Position numbers and translations under genes: made by a program
The notes under the pieces: model-generated
Seen by the model: the letters and a program-made list of their open reading frames with translations, nothing else
The model's database searches: none
What the model was told of the DNA's origin: nothing
Shown here: in pieces, positions 38,821 through 47,147 of the stretch
How positions within the stretch are numbered: the first letter of the stretch is position 1
Layout of the letters: every line of letters starts with the position of its first letter
NCBI RefSeq assembly: GCF_023923225.1
Contig: NZ_CP099489.1
Span: 3,038,001 to 3,102,000, forward strand
Reading direction: 5' to 3'
DNA from: Ornithinimicrobium faecis
GTDB taxonomy: Bacteria; Actinomycetota; Actinomycetes; Actinomycetales; Dermatophilaceae
Length of the DNA: 64,000 nt

Positions 38821-41250
38821 TCAGAGCTTCTCGAGCGGGGCATAACGCAGCAGGAGTCTTTTGACGCCCGAGTCCCCGAAGTCGACGTGCGCCATGGTGT
38901 TGTCCCCGCTGCCCTCGACACGGATGACCGTGCCCAGACCGAACGAGTCGTGACTGACCCGGTCCCCCGCAGACACTGACACCGGCACGATCGGCGAGCG
39001 CCCCCTCGAGCCCCTCGGGTTGAGGCGCACGACGCCCTGGGACCCGCCGCGCGACCCGCCGCCCCATCCCTGCTGCACCGAGGCGCTGGGACGGCCGCCG
39101 GCCCGCATGCGGTCACGGTCCGAGCGCTCCCAGTCGACGACATCGGGCGGGATCTCGTCCAGGAAACGTGAGGCCGGGTGGAACTGTGGTGCCCCGAACG
39201 AGGCGCGGGTGCCCGCACGGCTCAGATAGAGGCGCTGTCGCGCCCGGGTGATCCCCACATAGGCGAGCCGACGCTCCTCCTCCAGCTCCGTGGGGTCGTC
39301 CATCGAGCGCTGGTGGGGGAAGGTGCCGTCCTCCAGGCCGGTCAGGAAGACCACCGGAAACTCCAGGCCCTTGGCCGTGTGCAGGGTCATCAGGGTGACG
39401 ACCCCGGCGTCCGTGCCGTCTCCACCCTGTGGGATCTCATCGGCGTCAGCCACCAGCGACACCTGCTCGAGGAAGTCCACGAGGGTGCCCTCGGGATAGT
39501 TCTCGTCGAACTCACGCGCGACCGCGACCAGCTCGGCGAGGTTCTCGATGCGGGTCTCATCCTGTGGGTCGTGGCTGGCCCGCAGCTCCTTGGTGTAGCC
39601 CGACTGGTCCAGGATCGCCTCGAGGAGGTCCCCCACCCCGGAGTCCTCGTCCTCGGCGACCCTGCCAACGGCCTCGAGCATCGCAGTGAAGGCCTGCACC
39701 GCCGCGATCGATCGCGTGGCGATGCCGGGCGCGTCCTCGACCCGCCCCAGAGCGGCGACAAACGGGATGCGCTCCCGGGTCGACAGGGCCGCGACCGCGG
39801 CCTGGGCACGGTCGCCGATCCCACGTTTGGGCACGTTGAGGATGCGCCGCAGGTTGACGTCGTCGGCCGGGTTGGCGACCACGCGCAGATAGGCCAGGGC
39901 GTCCTTGACCTCGCGCCGCTCATAGAAGCGGGTGCCCCCGACGACCTTGTAGGGCAGGCCGGTGCGGACGAAGACCTCCTCCAGCGCACGGGACTGGGCG
40001 TTGGTGCGGTAGAAGACCGCAACGTCCTTGGGCGCGACGTCGTGCTCGTCGCCGAGCTTGTCGATGGTCTGCGCCACGAACGAGGCCTCGTCGTGCTCGT
40101 CGTCGGCGACGTAGCCGGTGATCATCTCGCCGTCACCCAGCTCGGACCACAGGCTCTTGTCCCGCCGGCCGGGGTTGCGCGAGATCACCGAGTTGGCAGC
40201 ACGCAGGATCCGCTGACTGGAGCGGTAGTTCTGCTCGAGCAGGATGGTGCGGGCCTGGGGATAGTCCTTCTCGAACTCCACGATGTTGCGGATGGTGGCG
40301 CCGCGGAAGGCGTAGATGGACTGGTCAGCATCGCCGACGACGCACAGCTCGGCTGGCGGCACCTCCTCGTCCTGTGTCCCGACCAGCTCACGCACCAGGG
40401 TGTATTGCGCGTGGTTGGTGTCCTGGTATTCGTCCACGAGCACATGACGGAACCTGCGGCGGTAGTGCTCGCGCACCGCCGGGAAGGCCTGCAGGATGTT
40501 GACGGTCATCGAGATGATGTCGTCGAAGTCCAGGGCGTTGGCCCGGCGCAGGCGCCGCTGGTAGTCGGTGTAGGCCTGGGCGACGACCGCCTCATAGGGA
40601 TTGTTGCCGACCTGCGCTGCGAAGGTCTCCTCGTCAATGAGCTCGTTCTTGGCGCCCGACACCTTGTGGCAGAGCACCCGGGGCGGATAGCGCTTGGGGT
40701 CCAGGTCGAGGTCTCGCACGACCATCGCCATCAGGCGTTGGCTGTCAGCCGCGTCATAGATCGAGAAGGTGGACTTCAGCCCGACCGTCGCCGCCTCGCG
40801 ACGCAGGATGCGCACGCAGGCGGAGTGGAAGGTGGAGACCCACATGGCCCTGGCCCGCGGACCGATGAGCGTCTCGACGCGCTCGCGCATCTCGGCGGCA
40901 GCCTTGTTGGTGAAGGTGATCGCCAGCACCTGACCCGGTGTCACCCCACGGTGCCCCAGGAGGTAGGCGATGCGGTGGGTGAGCACTCGGGTCTTGCCCG
41001 AGCCCGCACCCGCCACGATCAGCAGGGGCGCCCCGGCGTGGACCACTGCCTCGCGCTGCGGTCCGTTGAGGCCCTCCAGCAGGGTCTCGGGGTCCACTCC
41101 GGGCGACTGCTGCGGTGCCGCCGCGAAGTCCGGGGCCGGCTCCTCCTCCAGCGCCCACAACGGGACCCCGGTGTCGTCCACGGGCACGGCACCACTCGCC
41201 TGGGCGGGCGACATCGGGGGCAGGGGGACGTTGTCGAAGAGCGTGCTCAT
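38821..41250 (-). CDS. pcrA: ATP-dependent DNA helicase PcrA/UvrD
   Basis: Superfamily 1 3'-5' helicase of 809 residues used in repair and recombination. Walker A is AGAGSGKTRVLTHR (about residue 85). DEYQDTNHAQY is motif II, VGDADQSIYAFRGA is motif III and VTLMTLHTAKGLEFPVVFLTG is motif V. The last 110 residues have the Tudor-like tail (GDRVSHDSFGLGTVIRVEG) that in PcrA contacts RNA polymerase. The ATG at 41250 is chosen; a 200-residue extension in frame is antisense to the next gene. TAGACT lies ten bases upstream on this strand. Confidence 0.94.
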   Translation of the reverse strand: MSTLFDNVPLPPMSPAQASGAVPVDDTGVPLWALEEEPAPDFAAAPQQSPGVDPETLLEGLNGPQREAVVHAGAPLLIVAGAGSGKTRVLTHRIAYLLGHRGVTPGQVLAITFTNKAAAEMRERVETLIGPRARAMWVSTFHSACVRILRREAATVGLKSTFSIYDAADSQRLMAMVVRDLDLDPKRYPPRVLCHKVSGAKNELIDEETFAAQVGNNPYEAVVAQAYTDYQRRLRRANALDFDDIISMTVNILQAFPAVREHYRRRFRHVLVDEYQDTNHAQYTLVRELVGTQDEEVPPAELCVVGDADQSIYAFRGATIRNIVEFEKDYPQARTILLEQNYRSSQRILRAANSVISRNPGRRDKSLWSELGDGEMITGYVADDEHDEASFVAQTIDKLGDEHDVAPKDVAVFYRTNAQSRALEEVFVRTGLPYKVVGGTRFYERREVKDALAYLRVVANPADDVNLRRILNVPKRGIGDRAQAAVAALSTRERIPFVAALGRVEDAPGIATRSIAAVQAFTAMLEAVGRVAEDEDSGVGDLLEAILDQSGYTKELRASHDPQDETRIENLAELVAVAREFDENYPEGTLVDFLEQVSLVADADEIPQGGDGTDAGVVTLMTLHTAKGLEFPVVFLTGLEDGTFPHQRSMDDPTELEEERRLAYVGITRARQRLYLSRAGTRASFGAPQFHPASRFLDEIPPDVVDWERSDRDRMRAGGRPSASVQQGWGGGSRGGSQGVVRLNPRGSRGRSPIVPVSVSAGDRVSHDSFGLGTVIRVEGSGDNTMAHVDFGDSGVKRLLLRYAPLEKL

Positions 41251-41373
41251 GGTGCGGCTCAGTCTAGGTCGGATGACCGACAGGACCGTGGCGTTGTCCA
41301 CCGGCCCCACCCAGCCGGCCCCTCGGCATACGGCTGTGCCTGTCCAACGCTGCTGCGACGTAGGCTGTCCTGC

Positions 41374-41853
41374 GTGATTCGCGAAGCGACAGAGCAGGAC
41401 ATTCCGGCCATCCTGGGTCTGGTCAAAGAGCTGGCCGACTATGAGAAGGAGCCCGAGGCCGCCGTCGGCACGGTGGACTCCTACCGGGCCGTCCTGTTCC
41501 CGCAGACCGGCTCCCCCACGGCGTGGGCGCACGTCGCCGAGGTCGACGGCCGGGTCGTCGGCATCGCGCTCTGGTTCCTGACCTTCTCCACCTGGACCGG
41601 GCGCAACGGGATGTGGTTGGAGGACCTCTATGTCTCCCCCGAGCACCGCGGCAGCGGCCTGGGCAGGCAGCTCCTGGCCACGCTCGCGCGGGTGTGCACG
41701 GACCGCGGATATCCCCGCATGGAGTGGACCGTCCTGAACTGGAACACCCCGGCCATCGAGCTCTATCGGCACATCGGCGCCGTGCCGATGGAGGAGTGGA
41801 CCACCCAGCGGATGACCGGCGAGGCCCTCGCTGCCCTGGGGTCCACCGCGTGA
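41374..41853 (+). CDS. GNAT family N-acetyltransferase (SSAT-like)
   Basis: A 159-residue acetyltransferase resembling the spermidine/spermine type: IREATEQDIPAILGLVKELADYEKEP at the start, LEDLYVSPEHRGSGLGRQLL as the acetyl-CoA site (about 85-104) and NWNTPAIELYRHIGA near the C-terminus. The substrate is probably a polyamine or other amine, but this is not proven. GTG 41374 has TAGGCT seven bases before it. It overlaps the next gene by GTGA. Confidence 0.87.
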   Translation: MIREATEQDIPAILGLVKELADYEKEPEAAVGTVDSYRAVLFPQTGSPTAWAHVAEVDGRVVGIALWFLTFSTWTGRNGMWLEDLYVSPEHRGSGLGRQLLATLARVCTDRGYPRMEWTVLNWNTPAIELYRHIGAVPMEEWTTQRMTGEALAALGSTA

Positions 41854-42263
41854 TCGCGACCGCTGTTCTCCCACCGACCACGACCACCAGCTATCTGGAT
41901 GGCTGGACCGTGGCGCTGCTGCTGGCCGGGTTCCTGAGCCTGCTCGTCTGCGTCATCGCCGGCCTGCGGGGGCAGGGTCCCGCCCGCGTCACGCTCGGGG
42001 CAACCATGCTGCTCCAGGCCGTCGTCACCGTGGTCTTCGCCGCCTATCTGGTCCGCAGCGTCGGCGGCGAGTCACCGGCCGGGCCCGTGTGGGAGCTGTG
42101 GGCCTATCTGGTGACCGTCCTGATGGTGCCTGCCGTCGCCTGGTTGTGGGCACGCAGCGACCCGACCCGCTGGGGCAGCTTCGTGCTCGCCCTCGCCGGC
42201 TTCGTGGTGGCCGTCATGGGTGCCCGCGCGGCCCAGATCTGGCACGGCGTGGGATATCAGTGA
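41850..42263 (+). CDS. Small membrane protein, unknown function
   Basis: A 137-residue protein with four hydrophobic helices (about residues 20-40, 47-66, 80-100 and 108-128). I do not recognise it. The GTG start overlaps the acetyltransferase stop by four bases and its own stop overlaps the next gene the same way, making a coupled three-gene unit. Confidence 0.72.
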   Translation: MIATAVLPPTTTTSYLDGWTVALLLAGFLSLLVCVIAGLRGQGPARVTLGATMLLQAVVTVVFAAYLVRSVGGESPAGPVWELWAYLVTVLMVPAVAWLWARSDPTRWGSFVLALAGFVVAVMGARAAQIWHGVGYQ

Positions 42264-42700
42264 GCCAGCCCTCGCCCCAGCCAGACCGCGCCGCCGGGCA
42301 CAACCCGCGGTCCTCAGGTCCTGGTCGGCTGATCATCGCGCTCTATGCCGTCTTCGTCGTCGGGTCGCTGTCCCGCGCCGGCTTCCAGATCGCCACGCGC
42401 TTCCAGGAGGCCCCGCTGGCCTACACCCTGTCTGCGCTCGCTGGGGTGATCTATGTGGTCGCCGCGATCTCCCTGGCCCTGCCCGGGCCGCGGGCCTGGT
42501 GGGTCTCCCTCGCGGCGATCAGCACAGAGCTGGTTGGTGTCCTCGCCGTCGGCCTGTGGAGCACGCTCGACCCCGCGGCGTTCCCGGACGCCACCGTGTG
42601 GTCGGGGTTCGGGCGCGGCTACCTCTACATCCCGCTCGTGCTGCCGGTCGTCGGGTTGTGGTGGCTGTGGAGCACCCGTCCGGGGACAGTGCAGGACTGA
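42260..42700 (+). CDS. Small membrane protein, unknown function
   Basis: A 146-residue protein with a hydrophilic N-terminus of 28 residues and about four helices. Features are SRAGFQIATRFQEAPLAY between helices 1 and 2 and a tryptophan-rich C-terminal helix (PVVGLWWLWSTRPG). No function is recognised. The GTG start overlaps the upstream membrane protein by four bases. A similar architecture to that neighbour suggests they work together. Confidence 0.72.
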   Translation: MSQPSPQPDRAAGHNPRSSGPGRLIIALYAVFVVGSLSRAGFQIATRFQEAPLAYTLSALAGVIYVVAAISLALPGPRAWWVSLAAISTELVGVLAVGLWSTLDPAAFPDATVWSGFGRGYLYIPLVLPVVGLWWLWSTRPGTVQD

Positions 42701-42749
42701 CCAGCACCTGGCCGAGGGTGGCCGCGCCGTCATTGAGCCGGCCGGCTGA

Positions 42750-43118
42750 TCACTTCCAGAGTGAGGCGACCAGCACGTTGACGATTGCCAGGGCACCCGC
42801 ACCGTGCACCATGCCGGCTGCCACCGGCTTGCCCTTGCGGGCCCGGGCCGCGGCGATCTCAGTCAGGGCGGTGACCGCGAGCGCGACCACGAGCTTGACG
42901 GCGATCTTGGTGTTGTTGACGTCCATGTCATCCAGGGCGCCCGAAGCCAGCCCCGTCAGGATCAAACCGGTGAGCAACTGCAGACGCGCACCCCACACCA
43001 TGACGGTGTTGGGGACCAACCCCTCCGCGCTGCGGGTGGCCGCCACCAGGTATCCGCCCACGAGGGCAGCCAGGCCGAGCATGTGCGTGACGACGAAAAG
43101 GTTGTAGATGAAATCCAT
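42750..43118 (-). CDS. Small membrane protein (DUF-type), unknown function
   Basis: A 122-residue protein with four helices. It opens MDFIYNLFVVTHMLGLAALVGGYLVA and has NNTKIAVKLVVALAVTAL in its centre, a pattern common in actinobacterial membrane proteins of unknown role. The ATG at 43118 is supported by a TACGAT -10 hexamer six bases upstream, inside the end of the nudix gene. Confidence 0.78.
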   Translation of the reverse strand: MDFIYNLFVVTHMLGLAALVGGYLVAATRSAEGLVPNTVMVWGARLQLLTGLILTGLASGALDDMDVNNTKIAVKLVVALAVTALTEIAAARARKGKPVAAGMVHGAGALAIVNVLVASLWK

Positions 43119-43122
43119 GGCT

Positions 43123-43737
43123 CTATCGTAGGCCGCGCGGCAGAATTCTCCGCTGCCAGTCCAGCAACGGGGTCGAGGGCAGGTCAGCGACAGGCACCCA
43201 CGCCGCGTCGGCGGTGCTGCCACCGACGTCGTGGATGACGGGCTGCACGGGGTTCGGGCACTGCGCCCGATAGATCGCGGAGATCGCGTGGTAGTCCTCC
43301 AGCCGCCCGCTCGGGGCCCGTCCCGTCCAGTGGCGGCTCACCAGATCCTGCGGGGCGAGGGCGGTGATGCGCTGCCCCGTCTCCTCCCAGACCTCCCGGA
43401 CCGTCGTCTCCAGGAGGTCCTCCCCCGGGTCCTGCCCACCGCCGGGCAGACCCCACACCTCACGCTCGCTGCGGGCGAACGTGGTCAGCAGCAGACTGCG
43501 GACGCCCTGATAGCGGGCCACGACGACCGCGTAAGCCCCGAGACGCTGATGAGGCTGAGGCACCTCCCCCGGCGCGACGCGATAGATCAACACGACCTGC
43601 CCGTCCACGACCTCGCTGCCGGTCCACACCGGCACGAACCCGTGGGCCTGCAGGACGGCCGCCGGATCGATCCCGTGCGGGACCTCCTCCTCCACCAGGT
43701 GCTCACCCTGGGGGTCCACTGCGCGCACGCGCGCCAT
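43123..43737 (-). CDS. NUDIX hydrolase
   Basis: A 204-residue nucleotide pyrophosphatase. The first 50 residues form an extra N-terminal part. The nudix box spans about residues 98-120: GGGQDPGEDLLE continues into VREVWEETGQ, with the metal-binding glutamates present. The substrate is unknown. It follows the PimB-like gene after one base and is probably cotranscribed with it. Confidence 0.86.
   Translation of the reverse strand: MARVRAVDPQGEHLVEEEVPHGIDPAAVLQAHGFVPVWTGSEVVDGQVVLIYRVAPGEVPQPHQRLGAYAVVVARYQGVRSLLLTTFARSEREVWGLPGGGQDPGEDLLETTVREVWEETGQRITALAPQDLVSRHWTGRAPSGRLEDYHAISAIYRAQCPNPVQPVIHDVGGSTADAAWVPVADLPSTPLLDWQRRILPRGLR
43125..43130 (-). promoter_or_regulatory. -10 hexamer of the 42750-43118 gene (leaderless)
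   Basis: On the minus strand TACGAT is followed by six bases (AGAGCC) and the ATG at 43118. It overlaps the stop-codon end of the nudix gene. Confidence 0.5.
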
Positions 43738-43738
43738 G

Positions 43739-44917
43739 TCAGTCCTCCTCCTGTGCTGAGTCGGGGTCCGGCTCGTCGGGGTCCAGCATCTGCTGCAGGT
43801 CGGCGGCGAGGTCGTCCCACTGGAAGCGCTGGGTCACGAAATCTCGACCGGCCATGCCCCAGGCCAGCGCACGCTGCCGGTCCGACAGCAGGTCCACCAC
43901 GGCGCGGGCGACCTGGTCGAGGTCGCGACCGTTGACGACGTGGCCGGTGACCCCGTCCCGGATGGTGTCGGGGGCCCCACCGGAGTCGCCGATGACGACG
44001 GGCAGTCCGCTCGCCTGCGCCTCGAGCGCCGAGAGCGGCACACCCTCCGGCTCCAGGCCCAGCAGACGGGTGCGGGTGGGCATCGCGAAGACGTCACCGA
44101 GCGCGAAATACTCCGGGGTTCGCGACCACGGGACCTGGCCGGTCAGCATGATGTGGGCTCCCAGGCCGGCCTGCTCCACCTGGGTCTGCAGACGCGGGCG
44201 ACTCGGCCCGTCGCCCACGATCACCAGTGCCGCTCCCGGCACCTCGTCCTGGATGCGGGGCCAGGCCTCGATCAGCGCGTCCTGCCCCTTGCGCCGGATC
44301 AGGCGGGAGATGCTGACCACGACCGGCCGGTCGGCCAGGCCCAGTTGCGCTCGGAGGCGGGCGCCGTCCACGCCGGGGTGGTAGCGCTCCACGTCGACGC
44401 CCGGAGGCAGGTGGCGCATCTGCTCCCTCGCCGACTCCGACAGGACCCCCGAGAGCGCGCGCCGCGAGTGCTCACCCAGGTAGGTGACCGTGTCGACGCG
44501 ATCACCGATGCGGTGCAGCACCGAGCGCGTGCCCGGCAGCCGCGACCACCACTCCTCGGCGCTGTGGGTGGTCGCCACCGCTCGCCTGATCCCGGCCTCT
44601 CGCAGCGCCGGCGCCATCTGCGCCAGGGGCGCGGCGGAGCCGAACCACACGCGATCACAGCCAAACTCGCGCGCCGTCCGGGCACACCGTCGCACCACCC
44701 CCGCCGTGGGCAACAGCACCTTCAGATCATCGCGCACCACGGCATACGGCAGGTCTGCGTCAAACGCCGCACTCTCTGGCTGTCGGGCGGTGTGGACCAC
44801 GACCGACCCCGCCCCTCCCGCCTGCGCCAGGCGGGAGGCCATGGACTGGACGAAGGCCTCGATGCCGCCCACCCGAGGACCGAAGTCGTTGGTGACGATC
44901 AGCGTGGCACCCGACAC
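43739..44917 (-). CDS. Glycosyltransferase family 4, PimB-like mannosyltransferase
   Basis: GT-B enzyme of 392 residues. TLIVTNDFGPRVGGIEAFVQ at the N-terminus is typical of PimB', which adds the second mannose to phosphatidylinositol mannosides with GDP-mannose. The donor domain has SRLIRRKGQDALIEAWP and EGVPLSALEAQASGLPVV. It acts at the cytoplasmic face of the membrane. The GTG at 44917 follows AGGAAG; a long upstream extension of the open frame is antisense to the divergent gene. The divergent membrane protein could act on the same lipids. Confidence 0.85.
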   Translation of the reverse strand: MSGATLIVTNDFGPRVGGIEAFVQSMASRLAQAGGAGSVVVHTARQPESAAFDADLPYAVVRDDLKVLLPTAGVVRRCARTAREFGCDRVWFGSAAPLAQMAPALREAGIRRAVATTHSAEEWWSRLPGTRSVLHRIGDRVDTVTYLGEHSRRALSGVLSESAREQMRHLPPGVDVERYHPGVDGARLRAQLGLADRPVVVSISRLIRRKGQDALIEAWPRIQDEVPGAALVIVGDGPSRPRLQTQVEQAGLGAHIMLTGQVPWSRTPEYFALGDVFAMPTRTRLLGLEPEGVPLSALEAQASGLPVVIGDSGGAPDTIRDGVTGHVVNGRDLDQVARAVVDLLSDRQRALAWGMAGRDFVTQRFQWDDLAADLQQMLDPDEPDPDSAQEED

Positions 44918-45069
44918 GGTGGCCCCTTCCTGACGAGACTGCTGGCGAGACACCCGACAGACATCGCCGCCATTGGCTCTATCTTCACCGATCTCGGAGC
45001 GCGGCACGGGTAGTGTGCTCTGGGTCGTTTGTACATGGTCCGGGGATCGGACGGGGGAGGTGGGGCGTC

Positions 45070-45159
45070 GTGAGCAGGAATTCAGCAGCAGGCCGTAACC
45101 TGACGGATGTGTGCACCACCCTGCCCGACGCCACCAGGTCTCCGGGGGCGAACGCATGA
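45070..45159 (+). CDS. Candidate 29-codon ORF coupled to the YbhN-like gene
   Basis: GTG at 45070 has a good ribosome site (GGGGGAGG nine bases upstream) and encodes 29 residues starting MSRNSAAGRNLTDVC. The stop overlaps the YbhN-like ATG as ATGA, the arrangement used for coupled genes in this genome. A TAGTGT -10 hexamer lies at 45011-45016. It may be a leader peptide or simply a small gene; there is no homology that I can recognise. Confidence 0.45.
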   Translation: MSRNSAAGRNLTDVCTTLPDATRSPGANA

Positions 45160-46373
45160 GCATCCATGCGACCGACGACTTTGAGCCCACCCGGAGGTTC
45201 GGGTGGAAGGAGGTGCTGCAGTCCGTCGGCGGACTGACCGTCGCCACCCTCTTGCTGATCTTTGTGCTCCCGCGCGTGGCCGACTCCTCCTGGCCGGAGA
45301 TCCTGCGTCAGATGTCGACGGTGGGCATCTGGACCGCGGTGCTGATGGTCGCGCTCAAGCTCATCGGGCTCTACTCCTACACCTTCACGCTCACCGGCTC
45401 GCTGCCTGGGCTCAGCCACGGCCGAGCCCTGATCGTCAATGCGTCGGGCTCCATGATCAGCAACATCATGCCGGCCGGCGGCGCGGTCGCCGTGGCCATC
45501 ACCTACGTCCAGTGCCGATCGTGGGGTTTCCTGCGCCGCAACATCTCCACGTCCCTGGTGGTCACGGGCGTCTGGAACATCATGGCCCGCCTGGCGCTGC
45601 CGGTGATCGCCATTGTTTTCATCATCGTTGGCCCGATGGACACCCCCGCCCCGGTCATCCTCGGCTCCACCGTCGCCGTGATCGCCATCCTGCTGGTGCT
45701 GGCCTTCTTCCTGGCCGTGATCTACAGCGAGAAGGCCTCCCACATCGTGGGCCACAGCCTGGGGTGGGTGGCCAAGCCGTTCTCCAAGCGCCTCAAGGCG
45801 GGCGCCAACCTGGACTCCCTGATCCAGGACCAGCGCAGCCGGTGGGGCAATGTGGCCAGCAGCCACGGTTGGAAGATGACCATCGGGCTGGCCGGCATGC
45901 TCGGCATCTTCTTCGGGCTCTACTACACCGCCTGCCACAACATGGGGGTGGACCTGCCGGTCTCCCACCTGTTCGCGGCCTATGCCATCCGCCAGCTGCT
46001 CACGGTCGTGGCCATCACCCCCGGTGGTCTGGGCATCACCGAGGCGGGGACTGCCGCGGTCCTGATCGCGTTCGGCGCCGACCCGACGTCGGCCGCTGCC
46101 GCGGCCCTGCTGTATGCCGTGGTGACGCACCTGCTGGACGTGCCCCTGGGGGCGCTGGCCATGCTGATCTGGTGGATGGGGCCCAAGGATCCGGCCACCC
46201 ACCAGCTGGACAACCAGGGCGACCTGGTCAGCACCAAGGCGGCGATCACCCAGTTGAAGGTGCAGAAGCAGGCCGCGCAGCGCGAGACGGCAGCGCGCGA
46301 GGCAGCGGAGAAGGCCGCCCCCGTGGAGGAGGCCGCCCCCGCGGAGGCCCCGGGCGACTCGCGCACGGGCTAG
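45156..46373 (+). CDS. YbhN/LPG synthase-type (flippase-like) membrane protein
   Basis: Integral membrane protein of 405 residues resembling the lysylphosphatidylglycerol synthase transmembrane region (UPF0104). About eight helices are visible. The family motif lies at ASGSMISNIMPAGGAVAVAI (about residues 102-121) and later at VAITPGGLGITEAGTAAVLI. A charged alanine- and glutamate-rich tail of about 50 residues ends the protein. No aminoacyl-transferase domain is present, so it is not an LPG synthase itself. Relatives may move lipid-linked sugars. It is divergent from the PimB-like gene. Confidence 0.84.
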   Translation: MSIHATDDFEPTRRFGWKEVLQSVGGLTVATLLLIFVLPRVADSSWPEILRQMSTVGIWTAVLMVALKLIGLYSYTFTLTGSLPGLSHGRALIVNASGSMISNIMPAGGAVAVAITYVQCRSWGFLRRNISTSLVVTGVWNIMARLALPVIAIVFIIVGPMDTPAPVILGSTVAVIAILLVLAFFLAVIYSEKASHIVGHSLGWVAKPFSKRLKAGANLDSLIQDQRSRWGNVASSHGWKMTIGLAGMLGIFFGLYYTACHNMGVDLPVSHLFAAYAIRQLLTVVAITPGGLGITEAGTAAVLIAFGADPTSAAAAALLYAVVTHLLDVPLGALAMLIWWMGPKDPATHQLDNQGDLVSTKAAITQLKVQKQAAQRETAAREAAEKAAPVEEAAPAEAPGDSRTG

Positions 46374-46388
46374 CCCAGCCGCACGCCC

Positions 46389-47147
46389 CTAGGCAGAGAG
46401 CAGGCTCCGCACCTGACGGTCGTGAGCCTGGTGGGCGATCGTGTCGTCCACGTCCTCCGGGTCCCAGGCCCCGGTGGCCCGGACCACCGCGATCTCCAGC
46501 AGGTGATCGGCGAGCGCAGGGTTGGCCGGCAGGATCGGGCCGTGCAGGTAGGAGCCGATGACGTTGCCGGTGCGCGCTCCCTCGGTCCCGTCCGAACCGT
46601 TGTTGCCCTGCCCGTGTCGCACCTGCCCGAAGGGTTCCTGGCCCTCCCCCAGCACGGTGGACCCCGAGTGGTTCTCATAGCCGACGATCTCGCCGACCGG
46701 GGTCTGCAGGACCACGGGTCCGATCATCCGGGTCGCGTTCCCCGTCGTGGTCACGTCGAGGATGCCGAGTCCTGGCAGCCGGTGCCCCTCCGCGGTGATG
46801 AACGCGCGGCCCAGCAGTTGATACATCCCGCAGATCATCAGCATCGGCAACCCGTCGGCGGCCAGGGCACGCAGCCGGTCGGCGTGCGTCGCCAGGTCGT
46901 CCTGGACCCGCAACTGCCCGGAGTCCTGACCACCGCCACCGACCAGCAGGTGGGCCTCGTGGGGCCACGGTGCACCGGGATGATGGTCGTGCACGACCGG
47001 GGTGTAGCCGTGCCAGCGCAGCCTGCTGGCCAGCGCCCGGGTGTTGCCCAGGTCGCCGTAGATGCTCATCTCCCGGGGATAGAGATGGACCAGGTGGATG
47101 GTGCCCTTGCTGGCGGTGACCGCTCCAGCCTGTGACGGGTCGCTCAT
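46389..47147 (-). CDS. gatD: Lipid II isoglutaminyl synthase, glutaminase subunit GatD
   Basis: The 252-residue class I glutamine amidotransferase subunit that supplies ammonia to MurT for amidation of the D-Glu residue of lipid II. The nucleophile is in MLMICGMYQLLG (Cys106) and the catalytic histidine in GSYLHGPIL (about His202). The N-terminal LVHLYPREMSIYGDLGN is typical of GatD. The ATG overlaps the murT stop by four bases. Confidence 0.92.
   Translation of the reverse strand: MSDPSQAGAVTASKGTIHLVHLYPREMSIYGDLGNTRALASRLRWHGYTPVVHDHHPGAPWPHEAHLLVGGGGQDSGQLRVQDDLATHADRLRALAADGLPMLMICGMYQLLGRAFITAEGHRLPGLGILDVTTTGNATRMIGPVVLQTPVGEIVGYENHSGSTVLGEGQEPFGQVRHGQGNNGSDGTEGARTGNVIGSYLHGPILPANPALADHLLEIAVVRATGAWDPEDVDDTIAHQAHDRQVRSLLSA

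Noticed and set aside
39178..41853. 891-codon plus-strand open frame opposite pcrA
   Set aside because: Only its last 159 codons (from 41374) have a protein family match (GNAT). The rest is antisense to pcrA and reads like a high-GC shadow frame.
41251..41874. N-terminal extension of pcrA by about 200 codons
   Set aside because: It is antisense to the acetyltransferase gene and has no helicase character; homology starts at the ATG at 41250.
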